This document shows, in pieces, positions 34,691 to 47,370 of a stretch of 64,000 nucleotides of DNA; position 1 is the stretch's first letter; each line of letters begins with the position of its first letter. The notes under the pieces were generated by a model. The model ran no database searches, was not told where the DNA came from, and saw nothing but the letters and a program-made list of their open reading frames with translations. The position numbers were made by a program, and so were the translations under genes. The DNA comes from Onychomys torridus (taxonomy: Eukaryota; Chordata; Mammalia; Rodentia; Cricetidae). The DNA is taken from the NCBI RefSeq assembly GCF_903995425.1, contig NC_050457.1, forward strand, positions 53,914,846 to 53,978,845, read 5' to 3'.

Positions 34691-37600
34691 AACAGGGAAA
34701 TTTTCTTAAAATGGGGTGCATTTTGTTCACTTATCATGAATCCATAAAATACAAATATGGCCCAAAGATTCTAGTAGAGTTTATCTCAAGTGTTCATGCC
34801 ATCAACAAAACAGTCACTAGGTGAAAGTGATGGGTATGTTACCTTGATTTCCAAACTAAGTTTAAATGGTGGAAGTACTATCAAAATATCACATAGGCAT
34901 TAAGAGAATATGATTTTTATTTTTATTGAAGAGTACAACCAGGGTGTTTTTTTGAAAATTTCATGTTTGTAAATATTCTCAAGTGATTGTGACTTGGATA
35001 TTTGAAAACATTAAGTACTAGCAGGTGCAAAAATGAGAAATGTAGATGATAATCAAACTCTCCAAAGCATTTGAAATATTTGGAGAGTAGCATGTCCAGT
35101 GAAAGAACAACAGTTTCTCAAACCATGTTTGCAAAATGTGACATTGAAAATTGTATTAACAATAAGACATAATTAAAACAAACTTAATTAAAAATTTTGA
35201 ACACCAATATTATAAAGGAGTGGAAGTAATGATACATATCCATCAAGAAAGAAGTGCTTTATGTATATATTACTCATATCTAAATATAAAATCTGAGAAA
35301 ATAAATCTTTCACCTTGTAGAGTACTTTCCTCCCCTACCACAGACTTCTATGATATTGAGTGAAAATGTGATAGCAGAACATTTAGGTCATTCCTGTTTC
35401 TTGTCATAGTCATGGTGAGTCTTAATTTCACCTTGATTGGATTGAGAAATGCCTAGGAGATTGGTAAAGTGAACCTCTCCATGTGTCTGTGAATGTTCTT
35501 CAGAGAGGAGCAACACACTGAATGAAAGTAGCATTTCTAATTATCTGAGCATGTGAAAGAATTAAAAGGGAAGATGAAGCCTGTCAATGTAAGCATTTTC
35601 TCTGTCTCTGTCTCTCTCTGTCTCTGTCTCTTTGTCTCTCTGTCTCTCTCTCTCTCAAGCATCAAGACATAGATGCTTGGCTCTGCAATGGATTACATAT
35701 AAGAGTAAAATGAAATTTCTTATATGTTAGCTATGAATGTTTTTATATTTTTCCATGAGATTGCTTTTCCTTTGTGACTAAATGTCTACCCAATCAGGGG
35801 CAAAAGAAAAAAAAAAAAGATAACAAAATATGACAGAGACTTTGTAAATACTACTACAATAAACAGATTTTGGGGTGTTTCTTACACACAGCAATTTATT
35901 TGGATAAATCCTTAGTCATTCATTCAATAGTTCTTTATGTTGTGAGGGTTTCTAAATTGTTTTCAGAGTGAGCATACTAATTTTTCTCCATCTTAACCAT
36001 TAGCAAACATTTTCTTTTCTCCAAATTCTTAATTGAATTTGTAGTCTCTTTTTGGAGAGTCATATTTCTAATGTTACATCTTTAAAATAGCTTTCTGCTT
36101 TGCACTTTTTAATTTCAAGACTTCTATGGTGACAATACATGGGCAGAATCAGCACCACAGAGTAATTCATTACAGATGTAAATCCTAAACTCTGTTTAAG
36201 AATCAACACAAAAACAAGTCATGATAACAGAAAATACAAGTAGGAACCAACGTTCTCTACACAAATCCCCAGATGAACTTTAATCAGTCTCAATTTAGAG
36301 AACTCACATCCTTGAGATATATAAACTTATTCTTTTAGCTTAAATGTGTTCCTCTAAACTCATGAATTGCAAACTTATATCCCAAACCTGCCATATTGAA
36401 AAGGGGGACCAAGGAGATTATTACAGTCAGGAAAGCTCTGAACTTAGGAATGGATTATACCTATGATTCAAACATTTTTAATGAGGGGCTTGTTCTCATC
36501 TATCTTCTTCCATGTATAGAATTGTGTCATATGAAGAAACACAGTCCATATTCTGAACAAATATGAAATTCTTTAATGAAATTTATCACTAATTTTATTA
36601 ACACTGCATACCATAAAAAGACAGAAATGTTTGTATAACTTGTCAATGAACAAGATCAGATTCTGTATCATTCTTTCAACTCTCTCTTCTTGTAATTATG
36701 ATACTGTAACTGTGGAAATGTTTGTTGGTGATAGCTGACATTTCTAGCTCAACTATAAGGCATGGGAATTGGCTATGTATAGTCTTTACATAGTAATATG
36801 AGCAATCACAAAAAATAAAAAGAGACCTTAAACCCATATATTCAGTGAAAATAAATAAATGAAATACTCTAGAGTACAAATATACTCAGCCTTAAATTTA
36901 ATTAAATTGATTGATTTTATTAATCTATTTTGTTTTCAGTTACTTTGTTGTTTATAGCTAATTATATTGCCTTTTGATATTATTTTGTTTCCACCTTGAT
37001 GATCATAAGGTACATTCATCAACATCATGAGGTAATATATTCAAGTGTGTGTTTCACTCTAGACAATCTATGTAAAGCATTTTATTAAATACAATACTAA
37101 GTTGACTAAAGTTTAAAAACATGGGCATGAATACAATAAAAAGATAATGACAGCACTTCTCTATGACCCTATCTGTATTGCTAATGCCATAACTATAACT
37201 GCTCAGAAATATTATTTTCTCATTTGTTTCATATGATGATTCATATTCAAAGTACATCAACTATTTTTGAATATTTTCTATTCCAAATTGCCATATTTGC
37301 CATCTGTATTCTTTACAGTATATAAATTCATTAATACAACATTTATTCTGTATAAATTATAATCATGAATATTCAAGGGGTCTAAAATAAAGCCATGAAT
37401 CATTGTATATACTGGGACAGCTTACAAGGCATTAGGTAGCGTTCAGTGTTAGGAATATCAGAAATGGTTGCCATCCTAGATGTGGATACCAAAAGGTAAT
37501 GATAATCACCTAAAAACAGCAGATTATCTCCAAGTGTGACAAATGGAGGGATTAGTAACTTTGCATAATTCACCTTGATTCAGTTCATTGCCTGTGCTTG

Positions 37601-37939
37601 TCCATCTCCAGCTCTTATAGCTCCAATTAGGAAAACAGCAAATTATTATTTTCACTGTTGTGATTTGTATCTTCAAATTTCTTAATGCATCCCCTTTTGA
37701 AATTATCTGCATAAATTTGAAACTTATAGCAGTACAAGAACTATTAAATATTCATTAATTGATAGACATTTGATATTCATAACATCACCAATAACTTTTC
37801 CTGTGACCTATGATCTCATCCTCATTATTTAAAAAAAATGTGTGTTGTGTATGCAAACATGTATAACCTGGTAAGTTTCTGTGATGTGTTGTACACAGGA
37901 GCAACTCATTCTCAAATTATTTGATTAGGTAAGAAGTAG
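34691..37939. other. Mostly single-copy AT-rich DNA, no gene
   Basis: Contains a TCTCTG microsatellite (35599-35656) and, at about 36340-36545, a weak match to an old mammalian repeat of the 'gttgaaatcctaaccc' kind. No gene is supported. Confidence 0.45.
35599..35656. repeat. (TCTCTG)n-like microsatellite
   Basis: Imperfect TCTCTG/TCTC units. Confidence 0.9.
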
Positions 37940-38128
37940 ATTGTGGAGATAGCCAAGCAGTTCAGATCACTTGCTGCTTTTATTGAAGACTGTAGTTTGG
38001 TTCTCAGCATCCATATCGATTCTTATTTGGTTCTAAGCTAACAACTACCTGTAATTCCTGCTCAGGGTGATCCAATATTCTCTTCTGGCATCCATGAGCA
38101 TTTGCATCTACATGAGCATGGATACACA

Positions 38129-38160
<32 letters not shown>

Positions 38161-38170
38161 ACATACACAG
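37940..38170 (+). repeat. B3 (B2-related) SINE ending in a (CA)n tract
   Basis: Order 'gtggagatagccaagcagtt', 'cacttgctgctttt', 'ggttctcagcatcca', 'aacaactacctgtaattcctgctc', 'ctcttctggcatccatgagc', then CA repeats at 38124-38168. These are the landmarks of a B3/B2 SINE, including a diverged pol III promoter at the head. Confidence 0.8.
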
Positions 38171-39324
38171 AAGTTAAAAGAAGATAGACAGCAAAAGAAA
38201 CTGATTACATATTCAGTTAGAAGAAATAATTTTTAACTATATATCCCTGTATTCTTAGTGTAAGACTTAAGGATGTCTACACTGAAGGGGATGAATTTTG
38301 GGGAACTAATTATGTATTAGACTCCAAATAGGCCTGTTACCAACTCTGTATGTTAGAAGAACAAAAGTCATAGTACTGACACATAATTTTGTTTCACTTA
38401 GGTTGGTCATGTTCATGAATATGATCCCCTGTCGATTGTGGGAGGATAAGGAACACAATTCTTTCAATGTTTTATCAACCTGGTAATATAGCTCACCAAA
38501 TTATGCTATGGAGCCTACCTAAGTTTCAGACATTGTCATTTACAGAGTAAATGTCATTTATGACTATAAACAAAAACAAGTTTATATGTAACTAGCTTTT
38601 TAATCAAAGCATGAAGACGTACAGTAGGAAAGAACTGATATTATCTGTCTGAAAGTAGACTTTCATTTCTTTGCTAGTGACATGAATGGTACAAGATTTT
38701 GCTGTTTCTAGTTGTGTACTCCAGGATTCCTTTTGAATTTACTGACTAAAAACTCGGGACTTCTCTGTTTAGGAATGAAGTTAAGCATGAACGTTCTTCA
38801 AGAATGGCTTAAGGGTCTCTTCAAGTTAACTTGACCTCATATAAGCTAATTCCTCTAGGATTCATTTCTCCCTCTAAACTGTATTTAATATCATCTGAGG
38901 AATCATCAGTACTTTTCCTTAAGGCATTTGATTTGGAATACATGTCATGCTCTCTCTTTTTTTGATATGTGAAACTCTTAGAAACCAGCTGGCAAAGTTT
39001 TGTGTCACAAAGCTATCTTTCCAGAGAACTTGGGTGTCATTCTTTGACAAGTAACCATCAAGTAAATGGAAAATGCTATATATTGTCTGTATTGGAGAAT
39101 AAGAACCTAACACTTGTAAGTGACTGTATTCATACTGGAAAAGTCTCTCCTGTATCAAAGTTACAAACATGTTTAATTTTCTACTAAGTAAGGCAAATTA
39201 GTAAACTGGGGGTTGCGTTACCTTTGTTTTTTTTTTTATGTAAAAATTCCCTGTTCTTTGCTTTTATAGTAAGAAGCCTTGAAATGTGGAAGACATATCA
39301 CTTCTCTTTTGCAATCTATCAACC
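38171..39324. other. Single-copy DNA, no gene
   Basis: No recognisable repeat or gene; frames up to 83 codons (38919-39170, minus) show no motif. Confidence 0.5.
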
Positions 39325-39487
39325 TATATAACCATATATATAAACAACATACTTTATCACTAAATGTATACAATTTTTATTAAGTAAATAAGTAGAACCA
39401 CAAATAGATTGCAGCATTTCCTGCAGGGATATACACTAAATTTCTATCATTTAAGGTACAAGAATATGACTACTTTTAGAAATACAT
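39325..39487. repeat. Locally duplicated segment, copy 1 (left part)
   Basis: Similar to 41930-42095. Shared blocks include 'gcagcatttcctgcagggatatacactaaatt' against 'gtagcatttcctggatagatacagagtaaatt', and 'agaatatgactactttt'. It is interrupted by the L1 at 39492 and appears to resume at 40436. Confidence 0.55.
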
Positions 39488-39491
39488 TTTT

Positions 39492-40422
39492 TTCATTTTT
39501 TATTAAGAATTTTTTTTTTCATTTTACACACCAATTTGAGATCCCCCTATTACCTCCTTCCACCACACCCAGCCTTCCACCCCAAACCACCTTTTATTCT
39601 TCATCATAAGAAGGCAAGGCCTCCCATGGGGAGGCACATCCAGTAGAGGCAAGTCCAAGCAAGCCCTTCCTCCTGCCTCAAAGCTGTATGAGGTGTCACA
39701 TCATAGGTGGTGGGCTCCAAAAAGTCCCCTCATGCACCAGGGATGAATTCTGATTCTACCACCATCCCCCACCTAAGTAAACCAAGCTACCAAATTGTCT
39801 CACCATGCAGAGTGCCTCATCTAGTCCCATGCAGGCTTCACAGTCATTGATCCAAATTTCATGAGTTCTACTAGTTTGGTTTGGTTGACTCTGCAGATTT
39901 CTCCATGATGATCCTGATGCACTTGCTCATAGAATCCCTTCTCTTTCTCCAACTGGACTCCTGTAGCTCTGCCTGTTCGGTGTTTGGCAGTGGATCTTTG
40001 CATATGTCTCCATCAATTGTTGGGGAAAAGCTCTGGGATGACAGGGTATTCACGGATCTGATCACCTGGGCAAGCCAATTCAATTCAGGTATCCTCTCCA
40101 CTATTTCTAGTAGTCTAAGCTGGGATTATCCTTGGGGATTCCTGGTAACTTCTGTAGCACCAGGTTTCTGTCTATCCCAATGATGGTATTTTTTCTCATT
40201 GCTTTCCCATTCCATCTCTGTTCCATCTCGACCATCCCATTCCCTTATGTTTTCATCCCCTGTCCCCTACCCTCCATTGCCCATCCCTCACCCCCATTTT
40301 GCTCATGGAGTTCTCATCTGTTTCCCCTTCCAAAGGCGATTCCTGCATTCCTCTTTGGGACTTCCTTGTTAGATAGCTTCTCTGGAATTATGGATTATTG
40401 TCTGGTAAGTGAATGCTGAAAG
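39492..40422 (-). mobile_element. Old L1 3' UTR insertion, antisense
   Basis: T-rich tail at left, reverse-complement 3' UTR of the older L1 type ('aggcctcccatggggaggc', 'ctccatgatgatcctgatgc'), ending near 40400. A 13-bp near-duplication flanks it: gaaatacattttt (39479-39491) and gaaatatattttt (40423-40435). The unbroken paralogous segment near 42080 supports the insertion. Confidence 0.72.
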
Positions 40423-40435
40423 GAAATATATTTTT

Positions 40436-41929
40436 CTTACAATTTCTTTTCATTAAAAAAAATCAAGCACAGTCAATACCCTTATAAGAAGAAGAAAAGA
40501 TGTGTTTATTTACAAAGCTTTGCCAAGACTTTAACTTGCAGAACTGTGGAGAAATTAATATCTGGTACATAAACCCTTAAATTTTCTATTAATTTGCATG
40601 GTAGCATTAATTTATATACTATGGAATTTTAATAGAGTGTTCTGTTATTAAACATACTCAAATAATCAACATTTTCTTATTTCCCAAGTATATAAAATGC
40701 TCTCATACTGTTGATCTAGGTAGATACACTCAGTTTACAGGAGATATGCACTAGTTCAAAGATGGAGAACAGATCAACGAATTTATAGATGGATGGCAGA
40801 CAGATGAAAAGTTTCATATGTTTGTTCAAAATTTCTTCAAGGAAGTGCATGTGTTGAAAGTTTGGGGCCTTGATAACTGGTTTGGGCGCAGACCTAATCT
40901 ATGGATGCATGATTGACAATTGAATGGGAAGTGTGAGAGATATGATAAAGAAGTGATCAAAGTCTTTCCTTGGAAAAAGGAGAGTTCCTTGGCCTCATCT
41001 TATCTCTCCTTCCCTCTCTTTCCTAGATGCTGTTATGTAAGCAATTTTCTCGGATGAATGCTCCTGTCACCATAATTTTCACTGGAGAGACAAAGAGGCA
41101 CAAACATGTTTGGCAGCAAAACCTCTGAGAGTGTATACAAAAACAAGCCTTTCTTCCATTGCTAGTTACAGCTCTTTTGTCACAACTCTGAAATCAAGTG
41201 TAAGGTAAGACAAGTAGATTAGATAGTACATATAGACAGGTAAATATGATAATTTGTTGATAAATGTGCAAAAATGTATACTAAATAATCTTATATTAGA
41301 AAATTTCTATAATCTAATTTTCAGTTGTTTTAGTATAATGAATCTCATGTCTCACATATAAAGTTTAGAGACATAGATTTTAACAATTATTATAATCATG
41401 AAAATCACCATCTTTATCAATACATTCCAGATTTCCTAAACAATATAACAAAATTATCCAATGGCAGAGGAGATGATCCAGTTACTCTGTTACAGTGATT
41501 ACAGGTGAATCATTAAATGTATTTTAAGTCCTATAAAATTTCAAGTAATTCATAATAAAATGAAGTTCTACATATTGCTTCTATCTCTACCCAATATATG
41601 AGTGTGTGTGTGTGTGTGTATGTGTGTGTGTATGAGTGTATGTGTGTACTAAAAACCAGTGCCCATTTCCATAAGTCTTTACATGTCACAATCACAATGA
41701 TAAAATATATAAAAGCTTGATTCTCTAAATTTTATTATTGAAGGATATTAATAGTTTAATGTAGAAACTTACTGATTATCTATAAAGAAATTTGTGATTT
41801 AATAGGCTGTCACTCAATTTATTTGCTGATGATAACTATTCTCAGAATCAAACTATCAGATAATAAATGTAAAAATTCCTCTCATTTGTATTATGCCCTT
41901 TTATTATGGGATCCATTCCAAATTTATAT
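40436..41929. other. No gene; AT-rich DNA with a GT tract and a possible old repeat
   Basis: Bases 40850-41215 look like a diverged old interspersed repeat ('ctcttttgtcacaactctgaaatcaagtg' close). An imperfect GT/GTAT tract lies at 41597-41650. Confidence 0.45.
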
Positions 41930-42135
41930 TACTAAGCATTATGTATATATATATATATATATAAAAAAATGTGAAATTAATATTAAGTGAATAAATGAAC
42001 TACTACAAGTATACTGTAGCATTTCCTGGATAGATACAGAGTAAATTTTTATCCTTTAAGTTATAAGAATATGACTACTTTTGGAAATCTAATTTTTACT
42101 TTTTTTTCATTAAAATTAATCATTGAACTCAAACC
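41930..42135. repeat. Locally duplicated segment, copy 2
   Basis: Uninterrupted partner of 39325-39487 plus 40436-40475; see the shared blocks noted there. It includes a (TA)n tract at 41943-41962. Confidence 0.55.
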
Positions 42136-42180
42136 CTGTACAACACATATATTTGTATGTATTTATATGCATATATATGT

Positions 42181-42200
42181 ACACACATACACACACATAC

Positions 42201-42238
<38 letters not shown>
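42181..42238. repeat. (CA)n microsatellite
   Basis: Interrupted then pure CA repeats. Confidence 0.96.
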
Positions 42239-42240
<2 letters not shown>

Positions 42241-43326
42241 ATGTGCACGTGGAGCCTAGGGGGCCATACACATAGTACTGTGATTGTAGGTGTGTGATGC
42301 CATGCCTGGCTTTAGATGTAGGTACAGGAAATTTAAATGCTAGTAATCATTCTTCTGTATCAACCACTTTACTGAATAATATATTTCACCATTTTAGTAA
42401 GGGTTCTTATTTATAAATACTGCAAGTAGCAGCACTTGACAGTGGGTGGTGACTCACACTATTGCCAAATGTAGAGAGAACCATACGCAAAGGTATACAG
42501 CTAGCATGTCTTAAATCTCTCCACAAGCTGGCTTAATGTAAAAGCCACAGATAACTTGTTAGAATCCATTGCCTGTCTCTCTGTCAATATCCTCCAGACA
42601 CAATTAGCTTTTTACCCTGGGAGCTATGACCAGCACCTTTTCTACCATTGCTTAAAGAGCTTAAATTTATTAGAACAGCTATTGTGACAAAAAGAATAAC
42701 CTAACATTACAGCTAAAAATTCCTTTGACCACAAATTCCTAAATCTAAATCCAGAGTGTGTTATCCTAATCACAAAAAATGTATTCCAGTGCCTGTTCTC
42801 CATGTTTGCTTTTGCTCTGATGGTTATGGATGTAAGCAACATTTCTATAATATTTTTTAATGTAGACAAGAATTCAGAAAGCACCATGATTAAGACTATA
42901 AACCTAAAGTCTCTGTCACAGTGACAAAGACATTGATTACATTCAAAAATTGTTTAAAATTTTATCAAATAATAAAAGGTCTACAAATAGTACTCATTAT
43001 ATAGGCTATATCTTTTATATTGGGGGGAATAAAAGCTATATATACCATTTGGAAATAATGTAAACCTTACTATTTGATTAACATTCTATAAATTTTAAAA
43101 AGATGCATAAAGGTCCTCCAAATCATTAATTCACTTTTTGAATTAAACGTATTATTTTATCTTTTTATATTTGATGAAAATAATGAAAAGGAATAAAGAT
43201 GCTGTTTGAGGTTTTAATAATAAGTCTATTAATATCTCAAGTGATGTTATTTGGATTGTGAATTGCTTTCTTTGTCATCGTATAGATTACTTTCAACGTT
43301 TGAAAGGAGGGTTTAAAAAATAGTAA
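42239..43326. other. No gene; small SINE-like scrap at 42262-42313
   Basis: 'tgtgattgtaggtgtgtgatgccatgcctggc' resembles an antisense B1-type head. The rest is single-copy AT-rich DNA; the 81-codon minus frame at 42642-42887 has no motif. Confidence 0.4.
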
Positions 43327-43500
43327 CTAGGAGCCATAGAGATGCTTCAGTGGCTAAGAGTTCCTGCTGTACTTACAAAGATCCCGAGTTTCATTCCAAA
43401 CACTCATGTCAGACAGTTTACAACTAACTGTAACTCTAGCATGAGAATTCCTTACCACATCCTAATATTATCTTTATAATTACAGATAAGTGGAGATACC
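43327..43500 (+). repeat. B3/B2-like SINE, diverged
   Basis: 'gccatagagatgcttcagtggctaagagttcctgctg' is a diverged B2/B3 head with the pol III A-box position kept; 'caactaactgtaactctagc' follows. Confidence 0.65.
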
Positions 43501-43504
43501 ACCC

Positions 43505-43885
43505 CTTATTAAAAAGCTTCCATTTATAGCAAAAGGAAACCAATAAAACTACAACTGGACACAATGTAGAATCCACAGATCATGGTGAGCCCCACCCAAA
43601 CAGATGCATTCATACTACAGCTCTTGCATCAAAGCCCAAAGAACAAAGCAGAGGAGGAGGTAGAAAGATTTAAGAAAAGAATACCAAGAAGTCTACTACG
43701 AAACAGTATATTCTAGAAATGGCTGCATAAATATGACCATAAAATTCACCCTATCAGTGCACATGTTAATGTGGGAGTGGGAAATTTTGTGAAGTCCCAC
43801 CTCTGGAGAAAGAACTGCAGGCAAGTAATGGATCCTGAGAAAGGAATACTTATTCTGTCCATTGAAGGAGCCCTGCTATTGGTTG
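43505..43885 (+). repeat. Old L1 3' UTR fragment, sense
   Basis: Blocks 'gatgcattcatactacagctcttgcat', 'agaagtctactac', 'ttctagaaatggctgc' and 'aagaactgcaggcaagtaatgg' follow an older rodent L1 3' UTR. It is cut at 43885 by the rearranged young L1. Confidence 0.6.
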
Positions 43886-44998
43886 TCCATTCCATTAGTG
43901 TGGCTATTTGTCCCTGTGCTATTTCCAATCTTGGTCTCAACAATTCACACTCTTACAGTCCCTCTTCTTTCTTAACAATTGGACTCCTGGAGCTCCACCT
44001 GGGGCCTGTCCAAGGATCTCTGCATCCACTTCCATCAGTTATTGGATGAGAGTTCCAGCATGACAGTTAGGGTGTTTGGCCATCTGATCACCAGAGTAGG
44101 TCAGATCAGGCTTTCTCTCGATCATTGCCAGCTGTCTACCTCAACATAAATCCAGTTACTCTGAACCTAATAGAAGAGAAAGTGGGAAGTAGTCTTGAAC
44201 ACATTGGCACCAGAGAGCACTTTCTAAATATAACACCAGTAGCAAAGACACTGAGAGAAACAATCAATCAATGGGACCTGTTGAAACTGAGAAGCTTTTG
44301 TAGAGCAAAGGACACGGTCAAAAAGACAAAGTGACAGCCCACAGAATGGAAAAAGGTCTTCACCAAGCCCACATCTGACAGAGGGCTGATATCCAGAATA
44401 TATAAAGAACTCAAGAAATGAGACATCAAAATGCCCAACAGTCCAATTAAGAAATGGGCTATAGAACTAAACAGAGAATTCTCAACAGAGGAAGCTCAAA
44501 TGGCTGAAAGACATTTAAGGAATTGCTCAACATCCCTAATTATCCAAAAAATGCAAATCAAAACAACTCTGATATATCACCTTACACCTTTCTGAATGGC
44601 TAAGATAAAAATCACAGAAGACATCTTATGCTGGAGAGGATGTGGAGCAAGGGGAAGTCTCCTCTACTGCTGGTGGGAATGCAAGCTTGTACAACCACTT
44701 TGGAAATCAATATGGTGCTTCCTTAGAAAATTGGGAATCCATCTCCCCCAAGCCCCAGCCGTAGTACTCTTGGGCATATACCCAAGGAATGCTCAATCAT
44801 ACCACATAGGCTTTTGCTCAGCTGTGTTCATATCAGCATTGTTTGTAATAGCCAGAACCTGGAAACAACCTAGATGCCCTTCAACTGAAGAATGGATAAA
44901 GAAAATATGGTACATATACACAATGGAGTACTACTCAGCAGAGAAAAACAATGACATCATGAGGTTTGCAGGCAAATGGATGGAGCTAGAAAAAATTT
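43886..44998 (-). mobile_element. Rearranged young L1: antisense 3' UTR joined to sense ORF2 end
   Basis: 43886-44140 is antisense young L1 3' UTR. 44142-44998 is sense ORF2 end, including the 134-codon frame 44596-45000, which is the ORF2 C-terminal part and not a host gene. The layout fits a minus-strand insertion with 5' inversion and about 480 bp lost at the junction. The polyadenylated end of the 3' UTR is missing and no duplication is visible, so a later deletion or a different rearrangement is possible. Confidence 0.7.
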
Positions 44999-45959
44999 AG
45001 CTGTATTTTAAATACTACAATATAAAGTAAATTTTGCAAATATTTCTTGAAATTTAAAACCTCAAAATGGTTCACACAGAAGCCCATAGTTGTTTGTCTG
45101 TCATATAGACAGCCACTAATACTTATGTTTGATATATGCTAATAAATAATATATCAAGAAAATAAAATAATGCAGTATTCTCTGGGAAGTGTCTTCATAT
45201 GCAATAAAATAGAAATCAAAGCTATGTCTTAATGAGTTATGATTAAATGGCCCTTTTCAATCAGAATATTGGAATGCTTTGATTCTGTATTTAGCTATGG
45301 GCCAGACTGGATCCCTTCTGTCGCTCAAAGTGAACACTATATTCCTATCATTCACATATTGCAATAGTAACAAGGAGAAATGCGTAAAGAAATAACTTAG
45401 CCTCAGCAAGGAAATGAGTCTGTGGCTTAGAGATATTTCAGTCCAGCAAGATGTTCCCTGCAGCTTTTAGATGAACAGATGTGAACTTTGAAAGATCAGG
45501 TTCCATTCTGATTAGAACCTTTTACTAACTAGGTTATATCTTAGGAATCTCATTATTTAAATTTGTGTAGGAGTTTGGAGACTGGCTGCTGAGTGGATAT
45601 ATATATATATATATACGTTTGCCCAAGAAGCTCATAAAAATGTGACAGCTTCGGTAGTTTATCACAGCATGTGGGTGAGGGTTACAGTAATGGCAGGATA
45701 GCTGAAATGAAATAAAATAATCATTTCCTTCAATTAAATCTGTGAGGTAATGTTCACTTGCTACTGGGGGAATCATTAATTTATAAAGTCAATAAAAAAC
45801 AAGCTTTAATACTGCATTTTGTTATCTTAGCCAAACACAGCATCAGTAAAAAATGGCTAAAATTTCTTTGTCTAAGTGGGATGTTTGCAAAGAGTTAACA
45901 TACATTTTTCACTTCATATTACAAATTACTTTGGAAAGTAATATCCATAGTGCACCTTG
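44999..45959. other. Single-copy DNA, no gene
   Basis: AT-rich, with a short (TA)n near 45599-45615. No gene or recognised repeat. Confidence 0.5.
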
Positions 45960-46500
45960 AAGGAAGGCCTAGGCTGTAAACTTTAACGGCTGCCTGAGTT
46001 GGCAATCATTTCATACCGACAAGACACTGCACTCAAAATTGCCCTATAAATAAAATCCCTTACAGAAAAATTAAAATGGAATTCATATTATTGATGTTCA
46101 CTCGCAGCTTTAAGAAACACAGGGGAACCAGGAAGCAGCACTTGTTTCAAATCGCTCTCTGAGGCACCTGAAGGACAGTCTCAAAGTCAGTCTCGATCAA
46201 TCCCAGTAACTGGTTTGTCCAGCATTTGGACTGGACTGTAATGTATTTAGAAGCCTTGAGGAATTTACTCACTGAACAGAAATGATGCTGACGTTAGAGA
46301 CACACAACACTTTTTTTTTTCCCAGCTGCTAATTCATCACTCCTTCAATTTCCTGAAGAATTGAATTTCGTTATCTTTCTCTCTGATGCTCTAATTTCTT
46401 CAGCCCCACTCTTATTTACTAATTTATGAATTCTCCTTACTGTCTTCTCTCACATTTCCTTACAGGGTTCTGAACACTGGACTCCAGGAAGGGAGATGCA
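45960..46500. other. Non-repetitive stretch with retained CpGs
   Basis: No repeat recognised. Seven CpGs fall between 45985 and 46370, while the surrounding desert has very few. There is no open frame. A conserved regulatory element is one explanation, but the sequence alone does not show it. Confidence 0.35.
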
Positions 46501-46950
46501 TATTCTACTGTTACATTCTCCCTACATAAAATTATAAAAGTTTACCCCATAAATCCAAGGAAAAAACATAGGTAATTGAATGGCAAAACCAGAAGGTGAG
46601 AGGTGAAAAGGAAAAATAGCATCAAGAGTTACGTATGGTAAAGTAATAAAAAGCAGTGACTAAATAGAAAAGACACAACTGGAAAAGGATGACATCTGGA
46701 AATGTACAAAGACCTTACCGTCTCTGACAAAGAGAACACGCACATTGGAGAAAGGGGATGTTGATTAGGAATATTAATATAAAAAACAAATGTACCATCT
46801 GAAACTAACTTTTATTATATCAGAGAATTTGATATTTCTCTCTTCTTCAACAAATAGAAAACTAATTTTAACAAAACCCAAACTAAGTGAAATGGTGTGT
46901 ATACTACAGACCTCAGGATTCACCTTTCCTATTTTGGAACTGTTATCTGT
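46501..46950. other. Single-copy flank before ERV copy D
   Basis: No gene; AT-rich. Confidence 0.45.
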
Positions 46951-47351
46951 TGTTGGAGTTTTCCTGCTTGGCCCACAGTCAGGACAAATCTCTCTCACCC
47001 ACCAGTCCCACAGTTGTTCAGACCCAACCAAGTAAGCACACAGAGACTTATATTACTTATAAACTGTATGGCCATGGCAGGCTCCTTGTTATCTACTTCT
47101 TTTATCTTAAATTATCCCATTTCTATTAATCTATACTTTGCCATGTGGCTCGTGGCTTACCAGTACCTTGTCTCTTTCTTGTCATGGCGGCAGCTGGCAG
47201 TATCTCTCTCCCCCAGCCTTCCATATCCCAGAAATCTCCTTCTTCTTGTCCTGCCTACCCTTTTCTTCCTGCCTGGCTACTGGCCAATCAGCACTTTATT
47301 TATTTTAACAAATCAGAGCAACACATTTGACATACAAAACATTCCATAGCA
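46951..47351 (-). repeat. 3' LTR of ERV copy D
   Basis: 401 bp, starting TGCTATGGAATG on the minus strand. Same subfamily as copy C but with extra U3 sequence ('tgtcaaatgtgttgctctg' on the minus strand). The 150-codon plus frame at 46897-47349 is an antisense LTR frame. Confidence 0.85.
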
Positions 47352-47370
47352 CTCCCCCCCCTTTTTTTTC
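47352..47370 (-). other. Polypurine tract of ERV copy D
   Basis: The minus strand reads a run of A, a run of G, then 'ag', directly before the LTR TG. Confidence 0.82.

Noticed and set aside
37940..43500. tRNA genes suggested by pol III A/B-box-like motifs
   Set aside because: The motifs belong to B2/B3 SINEs, which derive from tRNA. No cloverleaf can be drawn for a functional tRNA.
44596..45000. 134-codon frame that looks protein-like
   Set aside because: It is the C-terminal end of L1 ORF2 in a rearranged L1 copy, not a host gene.
46897..47349. 150-codon plus-strand open frame, the longest in the window
   Set aside because: It lies wholly in the antisense 3' LTR of ERV copy D and its flank. 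The same LTR elsewhere is interrupted in this frame.
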